Positions 25,997 to 33,227 of a DNA stretch of 64,000 nucleotides are shown piece by piece. The notes under the pieces were generated by a model. That model searched no databases. It had not been told where the DNA came from and saw nothing but the letters and a program-made list of their open reading frames with translations. This DNA is from Chryseobacterium pennae (GTDB taxonomy: Bacteria > Bacteroidota > Bacteroidia > Flavobacteriales > Weeksellaceae), in contig NZ_QNVT01000008.1 of NCBI RefSeq assembly GCF_003385515.1, forward strand, positions 124,001 through 188,000. The letters run 5' to 3'. Within the stretch, counting starts at the first letter, position 1; each line of letters starts with the position of its first letter. The position numbers and the translations under genes are program-made.

Positions 25997-26029
25997 AAAC
26001 CACACGATGCAATCGTGCAGTAGCAGCGA
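25997..26029 (-). repeat. Right REP-like inverted repeat
   Basis: AAACCACACGATGCAATCGT followed by GCAGTAGCAGCGA is the reverse complement of the left repeat apart from a small indel. It begins 6 bases after the transposase stop. Confidence 0.8.
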
Positions 26030-26478
26030 AAGACATTTTTTCCGAAACAAACAGATAAGCTTTGAGTAAATAAAATACTGTTGCCTTTGCGTGAAGAGGA
26101 TTTGTTGGATATCCTTGTCAAGGTTTTAAACCTTGACAAGGATCAAGGATATTGCTTATTTTTCACTAACGCTTTTCCACAATATTCTGGCCTCTTGCTG
26201 TTACAGGATAAAATCGTGCGCTAACGCGGTATATCATTATGGAAAGTAGAGGCTGTAGCTCACTGAGAAAGCAGGAAAAGTACTAAAAGTGTAAAGTTTT
26301 TATTATTGACAATATTCTTTGTATTTTTAGTACACTAACAAATAGGAAGGAATAGTCAGAATTTGTATTGAAAAAATATTGGCTTTTTAATCTGAAAATG
26401 GAGTTTCCATAGGAAGAGAAGCAAATTTCAGACAATTATTCCTGAAGTTGTCCCTATTAAAAGGTCCTATTAAATAAA
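26030..26478. other. Gap holding a palindromic repeat, otherwise no gene
   Basis: Besides the repeat at 26088-26153, I see no coding frame. A leader region of about 150 bases before 26479 contains TTGACAATATTCTTTG (26308-26323), a possible promoter of the serine hydrolase gene, with weak agreement to the TAnnTTTG class. Confidence 0.4.
26088..26153 (+). repeat. Dispersed repeat, copy 2, with a 33-base palindrome
   Basis: After TGCGTGAAGAGGATTTG the sequence forms ATCCTTGTCAAGGTTT (26111-26126), a central T, and AAACCTTGACAAGGAT (26128-26143): a perfect 16-bp inverted repeat. The left part and the right arm also occur at 7772-7818, where the left arm is missing. Confidence 0.7.
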
Positions 26479-27630
26479 ATGAGAAATAATATCATAAAAT
26501 ACATCGTCAGTTTTTCTTTTGTCTTATTTCTGATTTCCTGTTCAGGAACAAAGTCTATTGTTGGGACTGAAAAGGTGAAAGAAGATTCACTCTATACAGA
26601 AATTCAGCGAATTGGCTTAGAAGCAACCAGAAGTAACAATGTTCCTGGGGTAGCAATAGCTGTTATTCAAAATGGGAAAATAGTTTGGACTCAAAGCATA
26701 GGATTTGCTGATAAGGAAAACCAGAAACCAGTAACAACAGAAACAATCTTTAACGTGGGTTCCATTTCAAAAATGGTTTCTGCGTGGGGATTTATGCAAT
26801 TGACAGAAAAAGGGCTTGTAAAACTGGATAATCCTGTTGACCAATATCTGACCCGTTGGAAATTGCCTGTTTCCCAATATGATATATCAAAAGTTACCCT
26901 TAGACGCATTCTCAGCCATACAGCTGGTCTTTCGGTACATGGTTACGGCGGTTCCGAACAAGGAACAAAACTGTTGAGTTTAGAAGAATCCCTTTTCGGA
27001 AAGACAAAAAGAAATGGAGAAAGTGTACGTTTAATAAGTGAGCCAGGAACCAAGTGGGAGTATTCAGGGGGTGGTTACACCCTCGCACAGTTAATGCTCG
27101 AAGAAAGAACTAAGGAGAAGTTTGCAGACTATATGAAAAAGAATGTTTTCAAACCTCTGGGATTGGACCATACTACCTATGAATGGACAGAAGATATGAT
27201 GAAAAACTCTGCCACAGCTTATGATGCTTCGGGTAAGCCTATAAAGAATAGAATATTTACAGAACAGGCAGCAGCGGGATTACAAACAACAGTTTTGGAC
27301 CTGGCCCGTTTCGCAGAACTGTCATTAAGTTACAAACAAAACCAGCTGCATAAAGTTTTGAGACCGGCAACTGTACAGATGATGGAGAAGCCTGTTGTAC
27401 CATTTTCTGATCAGGGAAAGAGTGGTCTGGGGTATCGGTTTATGAATTATGAGGGATTTGAAACATTAGGACATACCGGAGAGAATGAGGGCTGGAGTGC
27501 TGCCCTTTTTATGCATTTGCCCACCAAGAGCAGTATTGTAGTTCTCTGTAATGGCTCAAACGGAGACCGTGTCTGGTTTCCTATCTATCAGAGATGGCTA
27601 AAAAGAATTAATAGTATTCATGTTCAGTGA
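26479..27630 (+). CDS. Lipoprotein serine hydrolase, class C beta-lactamase-like
   Basis: 383 residues. The lipoprotein signal has Cys21 in LFLISCSGTKS. Catalytic boxes are SISK (Ser95-Lys98), YSGGGY in place of the usual YxN, and HTG in LGHTGENEGW. The YSG variant is known in esterase/peptidase branches of the family and argues against a true beta-lactamase. It should work at the cell surface or in the periplasm; substrate unknown. It stands alone with about 440 bases upstream, and a similar YSGGGY enzyme is encoded at 41208. Confidence 0.82.
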   Translation: MRNNIIKYIVSFSFVLFLISCSGTKSIVGTEKVKEDSLYTEIQRIGLEATRSNNVPGVAIAVIQNGKIVWTQSIGFADKENQKPVTTETIFNVGSISKMVSAWGFMQLTEKGLVKLDNPVDQYLTRWKLPVSQYDISKVTLRRILSHTAGLSVHGYGGSEQGTKLLSLEESLFGKTKRNGESVRLISEPGTKWEYSGGGYTLAQLMLEERTKEKFADYMKKNVFKPLGLDHTTYEWTEDMMKNSATAYDASGKPIKNRIFTEQAAAGLQTTVLDLARFAELSLSYKQNQLHKVLRPATVQMMEKPVVPFSDQGKSGLGYRFMNYEGFETLGHTGENEGWSAALFMHLPTKSSIVVLCNGSNGDRVWFPIYQRWLKRINSIHVQ

Positions 27631-27841
27631 GTGAAAATATAAAGCAAAGATTTATAACATCATTGTAATAGCATAAGAAAATAGGAAGGAACCAATTTCA
27701 TTGATTCTTTCTAAGCGATTACGTAGCCATACTAATTCCTTTATCAGTAATGACGGAGTTCCAATACTTTTTAAATTATGATAGCCATGAAATATTAAAA
27801 CATAAAATAATCTCCGTGATTAGTGGAAAAGTTAACTAAAA

Positions 27842-28321
27842 TTAGCGCACAAGATACCAGATTGCAGCAGCAATTCCGGCATAAGCAGTAACGGTAATAA
27901 TATCAGCTATAGGCTGTGAAAAGCGTTTTTCTGCAATTTTATCAGCATTGATCTGATTCTTATGGAATTTCAGTGTTTTTTTAGCGTTATGAACCGGGTG
28001 GGCCACCAGACTGTCGCTTTCCCATCGGTCAACAATTACTTTATAGCTTTTGCCATCAACATCAATTCTAACATTTTTATTAGGAGCAAGTTTCTCCTGA
28101 ATACTGGCCGGCGCAGCTGGCTGTTGTTGCGAGGGCATGCTTTGGGCTTGAGGTTCAGCTATTGCACTTTTCGTTTGCATTAAAGCATTATTAGCAGGAG
28201 CCGAACTCTTTTTAGATTCTTGCTTATTGTCGGTAACAGGGGCTGCAGGTTTTTTTACCTGATAAGTATAGCAGCTTGTAAGAGAAAATAATATAATGAT
28301 GAGATAAAGATTCTTTCGCAT
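27842..28321 (-). CDS. Small lipoprotein with a Pro/Ala/Gln-rich linker
   Basis: 159 residues. The signal MRKNLYLIIILFSLTSC has a lipobox with Cys17. A low-complexity stretch (about residues 23-80, rich in Pro, Ala, Gln and Lys) is followed by a small beta-like domain (VRIDVDGKSYKVIVDRWESDSLVAH) and a C-terminal membrane helix (VTAYAGIAAAIWYLV). It may span from a lipid anchor to a second membrane. No family recognised. Confidence 0.6.
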   Translation of the reverse strand: MRKNLYLIIILFSLTSCYTYQVKKPAAPVTDNKQESKKSSAPANNALMQTKSAIAEPQAQSMPSQQQPAAPASIQEKLAPNKNVRIDVDGKSYKVIVDRWESDSLVAHPVHNAKKTLKFHKNQINADKIAEKRFSQPIADIITVTAYAGIAAAIWYLVR

Positions 28322-28691
28322 TAGCCAAATTTAAGAATTAAACGGAATATTTGGTATTTTCTTTTGAAAGATCCTGTTTTTTTGGAGAAGGGTAATCCTT
28401 TGTTTATATTTTTTAGAGCTTATATTACTTCTTTCGGTCTGTTATGATTGAATTCAATCTATCACTGGTTTGTGGCTCACTTGAATTGAAGGTAAGGATA
28501 GGGAGTTTGAAGATAATAACCCAGAAACCACTGTTAGTTATGATTAGTAAAATTAGCGTACAACTAAACTATCATAAAAAATAAATAGTTATTCTTTATC
28601 CCTTTATAGATTCCATCTTCTATCTTCCAGTCTCTTTATTTATCTCTAGATGATTTCATTATACAATTGCAATATTTTGCTATATTCGTGT

Positions 28692-28718
28692 CTATTTCAC
28701 TGTTGAACAGTGAAATAG
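28692..28718. repeat. 27-base near-perfect palindrome
   Basis: CTATTTCACTGTT (28692-28704), a central G, and AACAGTGAAATAG (28706-28718). The arms are perfect over 13 bp. With practically no loop it looks more like a protein-binding dyad than a transcript hairpin. The next gene starts on neither side within 300 bases. Confidence 0.6.
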
Positions 28719-28821
28719 GGTGGGTGTCCGGTTTTATGAAAAAAAAAGAAGATACAATTATGTGGCAATATTATATGATTCGATATCATTACAAATTAAC
28801 GAGGCTTAATTTAAAATACTA

Positions 28822-28854
28822 AAAAAGCCTTTCAAGAAAACTGAAAGGCTTTTT
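28822..28854 (-). terminator. Terminator of the plug-domain gene
   Basis: AAAAAGCCTTTC (28822-28833) and GAAAGGCTTTTT (28843-28854) pair perfectly around a 9-base loop. Read on the minus strand the right arm ends in a T run. It lies 15 bases after the stop at 28869. Confidence 0.85.
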
Positions 28855-28868
28855 AATATGTAGAAATA

Positions 28869-31265
28869 TTATTTAAAGATTTGCTGATCATACAGTAGAT
28901 GGTCGTCTTCATCAAAGCTTATGATCAATACTTTATATTGTTTTGCACTGTCATTATTGAAAAATTTGATTCTTGGCGGAACATAATCGCTGTCAAATAA
29001 ATTAGGATTCCAGTATAAGGTTTCACGGGTATCCTTTTCAATTTTTGCATTGTCATCTATCATTTCAATAAGGAATTCTGAAGGTTTATCATAGCCTTTT
29101 ATCATAGATGAATTGTTCTTTTGAAGAGCTGGCTTTTCATTACTTTTAGATTGCATATTACCTCTCATCGTATAAATGGCTACTGCTTCACCTACTAACC
29201 CTGCTCCTTTAATAATCTTTACCATAGCAATATTGTTTACGGGAAGGGAGGAAATCATTGAAGCATCAGTAGGAACTTCATCCAAATATATTTTAGCCGG
29301 CTGGTTACGAATGTAAGGGACATTATTCCCGGAACTGTCTTTTTGAAATGTTAAACCGGCAGCTTTTCCCTGAAGCCAGTCAAATATATTAGTGAATCCT
29401 GCAACATATTGGTTTTCATTGACGAAGTCAAATATGGTAGCATTTATAGAACTGAACATCCCGCTGGAGAGTTGTTTGTCCAATTCTTGTTTTGGGTCTT
29501 TCTTTTTTCCTACTAATTTTACCTGTTCAATTTCTACTTCGGAATTCTCTATTTTTTTATTGTTTTTCTGGGTATTGATGGCTTTGGAAATTGTTGCTGG
29601 AAGAGTCTTCTTGTCTCCGCTTTTTACCAGTTTATATTTTGTACCCGGGAAATTTCCATTAAACTGTACAGGGTTTACCAGTGGTTCTATTGTAACGAAT
29701 ATATTATCAGCATTGGATTCTTTACTCTTATCAGCATTTGCAAATACTGAAACCTCCAAAGGTTCATCGTTGTTGATATTATTCAAATAGATATATCCGT
29801 TTTGATCCGTTTTAACGGGAGTGACAGTGGGTTGGTTTTTACCTAGCCTCAATACTAAAATCACAGTGCTGTTGATCATAAGAGCATTGTCTTTAATAGG
29901 CTTTACTCTGTAAGAAAGAAATTTCTGAGAATTGGTATTATGAACCGGTACATTTCCGCTAAGTACAGAATTCCAGTCAAATCTTTTCCAGTTTTCAGAT
30001 ATAAGCAGGGCATCCAACGCTTCACTATTGGCATTTTTAGAGAAATATTGTGCCGGGCTGTCTATCCTGGTTGTAAAATCTCCTGTTAACCAAAGTCCGC
30101 TCAGGATATTTTCCTCTTCAGGTTTATTGCTGCCGTCATCCTCACTTACTAAGACAGTATAGTTTTTAAAATAAGATTCCGGAGAAAGGTCAATACTGTT
30201 GAAAGATCTTGGGGTTTGTTTTATGCTCTGGCCTATAATTTCAGCCTTCTCAATCTTTAAATCATTGGGTTTTATAAAACAAAGTCTTTGGGCTACCAGG
30301 TTGTCCTGCTCATCAAAAATGGCTAATTGTAAAACTCCGTTAGCTCCGTTACTTATTTTGGTAGGAATAAGGCTTGATACTTCATTCGTTGATTGTTTAA
30401 TCTGTGCTTTATATGCAAGATGGTTATTAATTGTTCCTACAATTTTATAATCCTGAAGCTTTTGTTTTAGGTTTACCCCTTTTAAAGCATATTTAATTCC
30501 TTCTTTAGAACTGTTGATTTCTAAATGGAGACCATTGTCTGAAACTGACGGAAGGTCTATTGTTTTACTTTTTCCTGCATTATCCTGAATAATAGCCTGG
30601 TATTTTTTTCCTGCAGCCGGAGTTATGGTAAAGGATGCAACGTTTTTGTCAAAAGATTTAAAGGTTGCTAAAGATACATTAGGACTTTGTGAATCTATTA
30701 TTTTTCCGGTCCAGGTTTCCGGCAGAGAAGTATCGCTTGATAATCTTACGGCAAATTTCGTAGGCATCCCATTAATGAAAGTTCCACCTTCCGGAAAAGC
30801 TTTTGCAGACCAGTCAGAACTTTTAGAAACCACCAGTGATTCTGTGGAATTTGGATTGTAAACCGGAATCGTTTTAATAATCTGGTAATCCTCATTAAAA
30901 CCGGTCATATAAGGCGTATAAGCTCTTACAAAGTACACCTGTTCAGGAAGGTCTTCTTTCAGTTGAAAATCCCCGCTGCCTTCACCATTGGTAAGAAGTA
31001 CAGTTTTCCAGTCTATTAATTTTTTATCAGCATTGTAGAGTTCAACAAATAGAGTAGTGGATAATTCGGAACGGTTATACCCATCAAAGACAAAACTTTT
31101 GAACCACATTTTGTCGCCAGCTGCATATTGTAATTTATCGGTAAGTAAATATACTTTTTCGTGTTCGTAATTATCCTCAAGATTGGTTATTGCTTTTTCT
31201 AATTTAGTTTGTGCCAGTATAGGTTGCACCATTGAAATAAGCAATACGCAGAATATATTTTTCAT
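28869..31265 (-). CDS. Secreted plug-domain protein with MG2-like N-terminus, paralogue A
   Basis: 798 residues. Signal peptide MKNIFCVLLISMVQPILAQ. The first 150 residues follow the MG2/macroglobulin-like pattern 'EKVYLLTDKLQYAAGDKMWF...LPEQVYFVRAYTPYM'. Several beta-sandwich domains follow. Near residues 655-715 there is a TonB-receptor plug-like segment (YIRNQPAKIYLDEVPTD, NIAMVKIIKGAGLVG, AIYTMRG) but no barrel. Such proteins are common in Chryseobacterium, and their role is unclear; they may partner with outer-membrane receptors. It is clearly a paralogue of the equally long protein at 33228-35624. Confidence 0.75.
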   Translation of the reverse strand: MKNIFCVLLISMVQPILAQTKLEKAITNLEDNYEHEKVYLLTDKLQYAAGDKMWFKSFVFDGYNRSELSTTLFVELYNADKKLIDWKTVLLTNGEGSGDFQLKEDLPEQVYFVRAYTPYMTGFNEDYQIIKTIPVYNPNSTESLVVSKSSDWSAKAFPEGGTFINGMPTKFAVRLSSDTSLPETWTGKIIDSQSPNVSLATFKSFDKNVASFTITPAAGKKYQAIIQDNAGKSKTIDLPSVSDNGLHLEINSSKEGIKYALKGVNLKQKLQDYKIVGTINNHLAYKAQIKQSTNEVSSLIPTKISNGANGVLQLAIFDEQDNLVAQRLCFIKPNDLKIEKAEIIGQSIKQTPRSFNSIDLSPESYFKNYTVLVSEDDGSNKPEEENILSGLWLTGDFTTRIDSPAQYFSKNANSEALDALLISENWKRFDWNSVLSGNVPVHNTNSQKFLSYRVKPIKDNALMINSTVILVLRLGKNQPTVTPVKTDQNGYIYLNNINNDEPLEVSVFANADKSKESNADNIFVTIEPLVNPVQFNGNFPGTKYKLVKSGDKKTLPATISKAINTQKNNKKIENSEVEIEQVKLVGKKKDPKQELDKQLSSGMFSSINATIFDFVNENQYVAGFTNIFDWLQGKAAGLTFQKDSSGNNVPYIRNQPAKIYLDEVPTDASMISSLPVNNIAMVKIIKGAGLVGEAVAIYTMRGNMQSKSNEKPALQKNNSSMIKGYDKPSEFLIEMIDDNAKIEKDTRETLYWNPNLFDSDYVPPRIKFFNNDSAKQYKVLIISFDEDDHLLYDQQIFK

Positions 31266-31400
31266 AAAAGTCTTAGCGCATTTTAATTCAGTGCTAATTT
31301 AATCATTTAAAGACTTCAAAAATTGATATTGATCTCTTATTTCAGAAGAAAAGAACATAAAACTTCAAATTGAGTTTAAAAAAAGAGAAAACGTAAGATT

Positions 31401-32009
31401 CTAATACTGTTCCAGGTCAGAAAAACTTAAATCCTGTATTTTGGGCAAAGATTTGATTTTTAATTTCTTTTCCTTTTTGTTTAAGATTTTATCTGAACCT
31501 AATTCCTGGTCAAACTCTACTTTCGTTTGGGCTACTAAGTCGATTTCCGTTTCAGTAGTGGTGTTTTTGCCATCCCAGATGACCCGTGAAATTTTATTCA
31601 GTTCACAGTCATTCTGTTTACATTTGAATTCATAGCTGCTTTTCCGGTCATTAATATCTGTAAGCATTTTTAAATTACCTTCCTCAATGAAGAAGTCCGG
31701 GATCGGATTACCATTATGTTCTCCTTTTTTATAGGTCGGGTATTGGCTTTCAATGAGTTTTGTAGAAGAAACTATAAGTTGAAGCTTTTTATCTGGCTGA
31801 GAAAGGAATATCTGTACTCTCAATGGTCTGGTATTATCCTTTAGATCCATTTCTACCATCACTTTGTCTGTGCGTTTATCATGATTCATATCTCCCAGTT
31901 CTTTTTGTACCAGGAAAGTGAAACTACCTTTATCAGCCGTGTTTTGGGAATATACGTTCACCTTTGCTAAAAGAAGAAATAAGCCAATATACAGGGATAG
32001 GTTTTTCAT
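31401..32009 (-). CDS. Secreted hypothetical protein
   Basis: 202 residues. Signal peptide MKNLSLYIGLFLLLAKVNVYSQ. The mature part begins with a VCBS-like element (GDMNHDKRTDKVMVEMD), and the rest is beta-rich with one Cys pair (FKCKQNDCEL). Likely periplasmic; no known family. It lies between the two plug-domain paralogues on the same strand, 135 bases from the next gene. Confidence 0.6.
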   Translation of the reverse strand: MKNLSLYIGLFLLLAKVNVYSQNTADKGSFTFLVQKELGDMNHDKRTDKVMVEMDLKDNTRPLRVQIFLSQPDKKLQLIVSSTKLIESQYPTYKKGEHNGNPIPDFFIEEGNLKMLTDINDRKSSYEFKCKQNDCELNKISRVIWDGKNTTTETEIDLVAQTKVEFDQELGSDKILNKKEKKLKIKSLPKIQDLSFSDLEQY

Positions 32010-32152
32010 AATTTATTTTCTAGTATGAATGTATCAAATTTTTCAATACAAACCTTATCGGCTTATCTTTCTTTTATAACATGATCAAGTACAGACTCCT
32101 TCTAACCATTTATTCACTATGCTTCTTCTCAGATGCTGGATGGTATGAATTC

Positions 32153-33043
32153 TTATACTTCTATTAACGTATTTAAACGCTTCCGTATCGCTTCCGGAAG
32201 TTTTTCCATATAGTCCTCATCCGCATATTCGCAGCCCTTTTCCTCATATCCCAAAGCGATTACCGAATCAATATCTGTATGTTGATTATCTTTCAGCAGG
32301 GATTCAAGCTTGCTGTAATCTTGTGTTTCTACCATGTTTTCCAGTTCAGGATATACTTCATGTTGACTGGAAAAATACAACCCCTTAGAGCGGCATTCTA
32401 CCGAGAAAAATGTAGAAAGTGCATATTCCATATAAATAACAAAATCGCAGGCATGAGGTGCATCATATGAAGCGCTGTAATCATCACCAAAAGCTATTGA
32501 TGGATTACCGTTGGACAAAGTTATGCAGGCGTCATAGTAAAAGTTGAAGCCGTCAAAATAATTAAATAATACTCCGCTTTTATCCAGATCCTCTGCCCAT
32601 GTGGTGTATCGGGGATCTCCAGACAGGTCGAAATTGATTGGGTTTGCTAAGCCTTCTATTGGGAGGATGGATATCCAGCCCTCTTTAAAATCATCTTCAT
32701 CTTTTGCTATCGGGAAGTTGCTTTTATAGCTTTCTTCTTTTTCTTCCTCCTGAAAAATAACGGAATGCCAGGATATATGCAGGCCATTGCTGATCTTGTA
32801 GAACTCCCTCAGGTATTCATTGAAGATAAATGGTTCTTGTGGAGCTTCGGTATCATGATTTTCGGTGACCTCTATTTGTTCTGCGTAAATTTTTGCCTCA
32901 GCTTCAGCGATCTGTTGTTCAGTTGCGCCGGGGGACTGAAGGAATTCGACACTCTTTACAAGATCATGGTTCTGTAATGCTTCAATCGTGTTTTTCAGTC
33001 TGCTGAAATAGCTTTCAGCCCATTCTTTGGGTTTGATGCTCAT
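32153..33043 (-). CDS. SMI1/KNR4 (SUKH)-like protein
   Basis: 296 residues, acidic, no signal peptide. YLREFYKISNGLHISWHS (near residue 88) matches the SUKH signature 'FY..sNG..l.W'. The continuation ISILPIEGLANPINFDLSG, NYFDGFNFYYDACITL and FGDDYSASYD follows the usual strand order. SUKH proteins are best known as cytoplasmic immunity proteins to polymorphic toxins, though many are housekeeping. No toxin gene is adjacent in this window. It sits between the two plug-domain paralogues. Confidence 0.65.
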   Translation of the reverse strand: MSIKPKEWAESYFSRLKNTIEALQNHDLVKSVEFLQSPGATEQQIAEAEAKIYAEQIEVTENHDTEAPQEPFIFNEYLREFYKISNGLHISWHSVIFQEEEKEESYKSNFPIAKDEDDFKEGWISILPIEGLANPINFDLSGDPRYTTWAEDLDKSGVLFNYFDGFNFYYDACITLSNGNPSIAFGDDYSASYDAPHACDFVIYMEYALSTFFSVECRSKGLYFSSQHEVYPELENMVETQDYSKLESLLKDNQHTDIDSVIALGYEEKGCEYADEDYMEKLPEAIRKRLNTLIEV

Positions 33044-33227
33044 AAGTTTCTATGGTTTTAGTTATCATTTGAAATGCTGTAAAAGAAAGCAGATAATGCT
33101 GATCATTCTTTCATACGGCAGTAAAGGGTATTAATTCCTGCAAAGATATTGTTTAAATTGAGATATGAAAACGTAAATTTTGAATGTTAAATAGTGGTCT
33201 CTTAAAGTGAGTTGTACAGAAAATATA

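Larger units (their letters stand above)
25353..26029 (+). mobile_element. REP-RAYT element: broken transposase gene between inverted palindromic repeats
   Basis: The element consists of a left repeat at 25353-25382, a REP-associated tyrosine transposase gene at 25433-25991 and an inverted right repeat at 25997-26029. Both repeats carry the same small palindrome CACGATTGCATCGTG. The arrangement is the classical one in which a HUH transposase is flanked by its own REP sequences. The transposase is frameshifted, so mobility must be lost or supplied in trans. Confidence 0.75.
28322..28868. other. 547-base gap with a palindrome and a terminator, no gene
   Basis: No convincing coding frame on either strand. 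The gap holds a 27-base palindrome at 28692-28718 and a strong bidirectional-looking terminator at 28822-28854 belonging to the minus-strand gene that ends at 28869. Confidence 0.6.
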
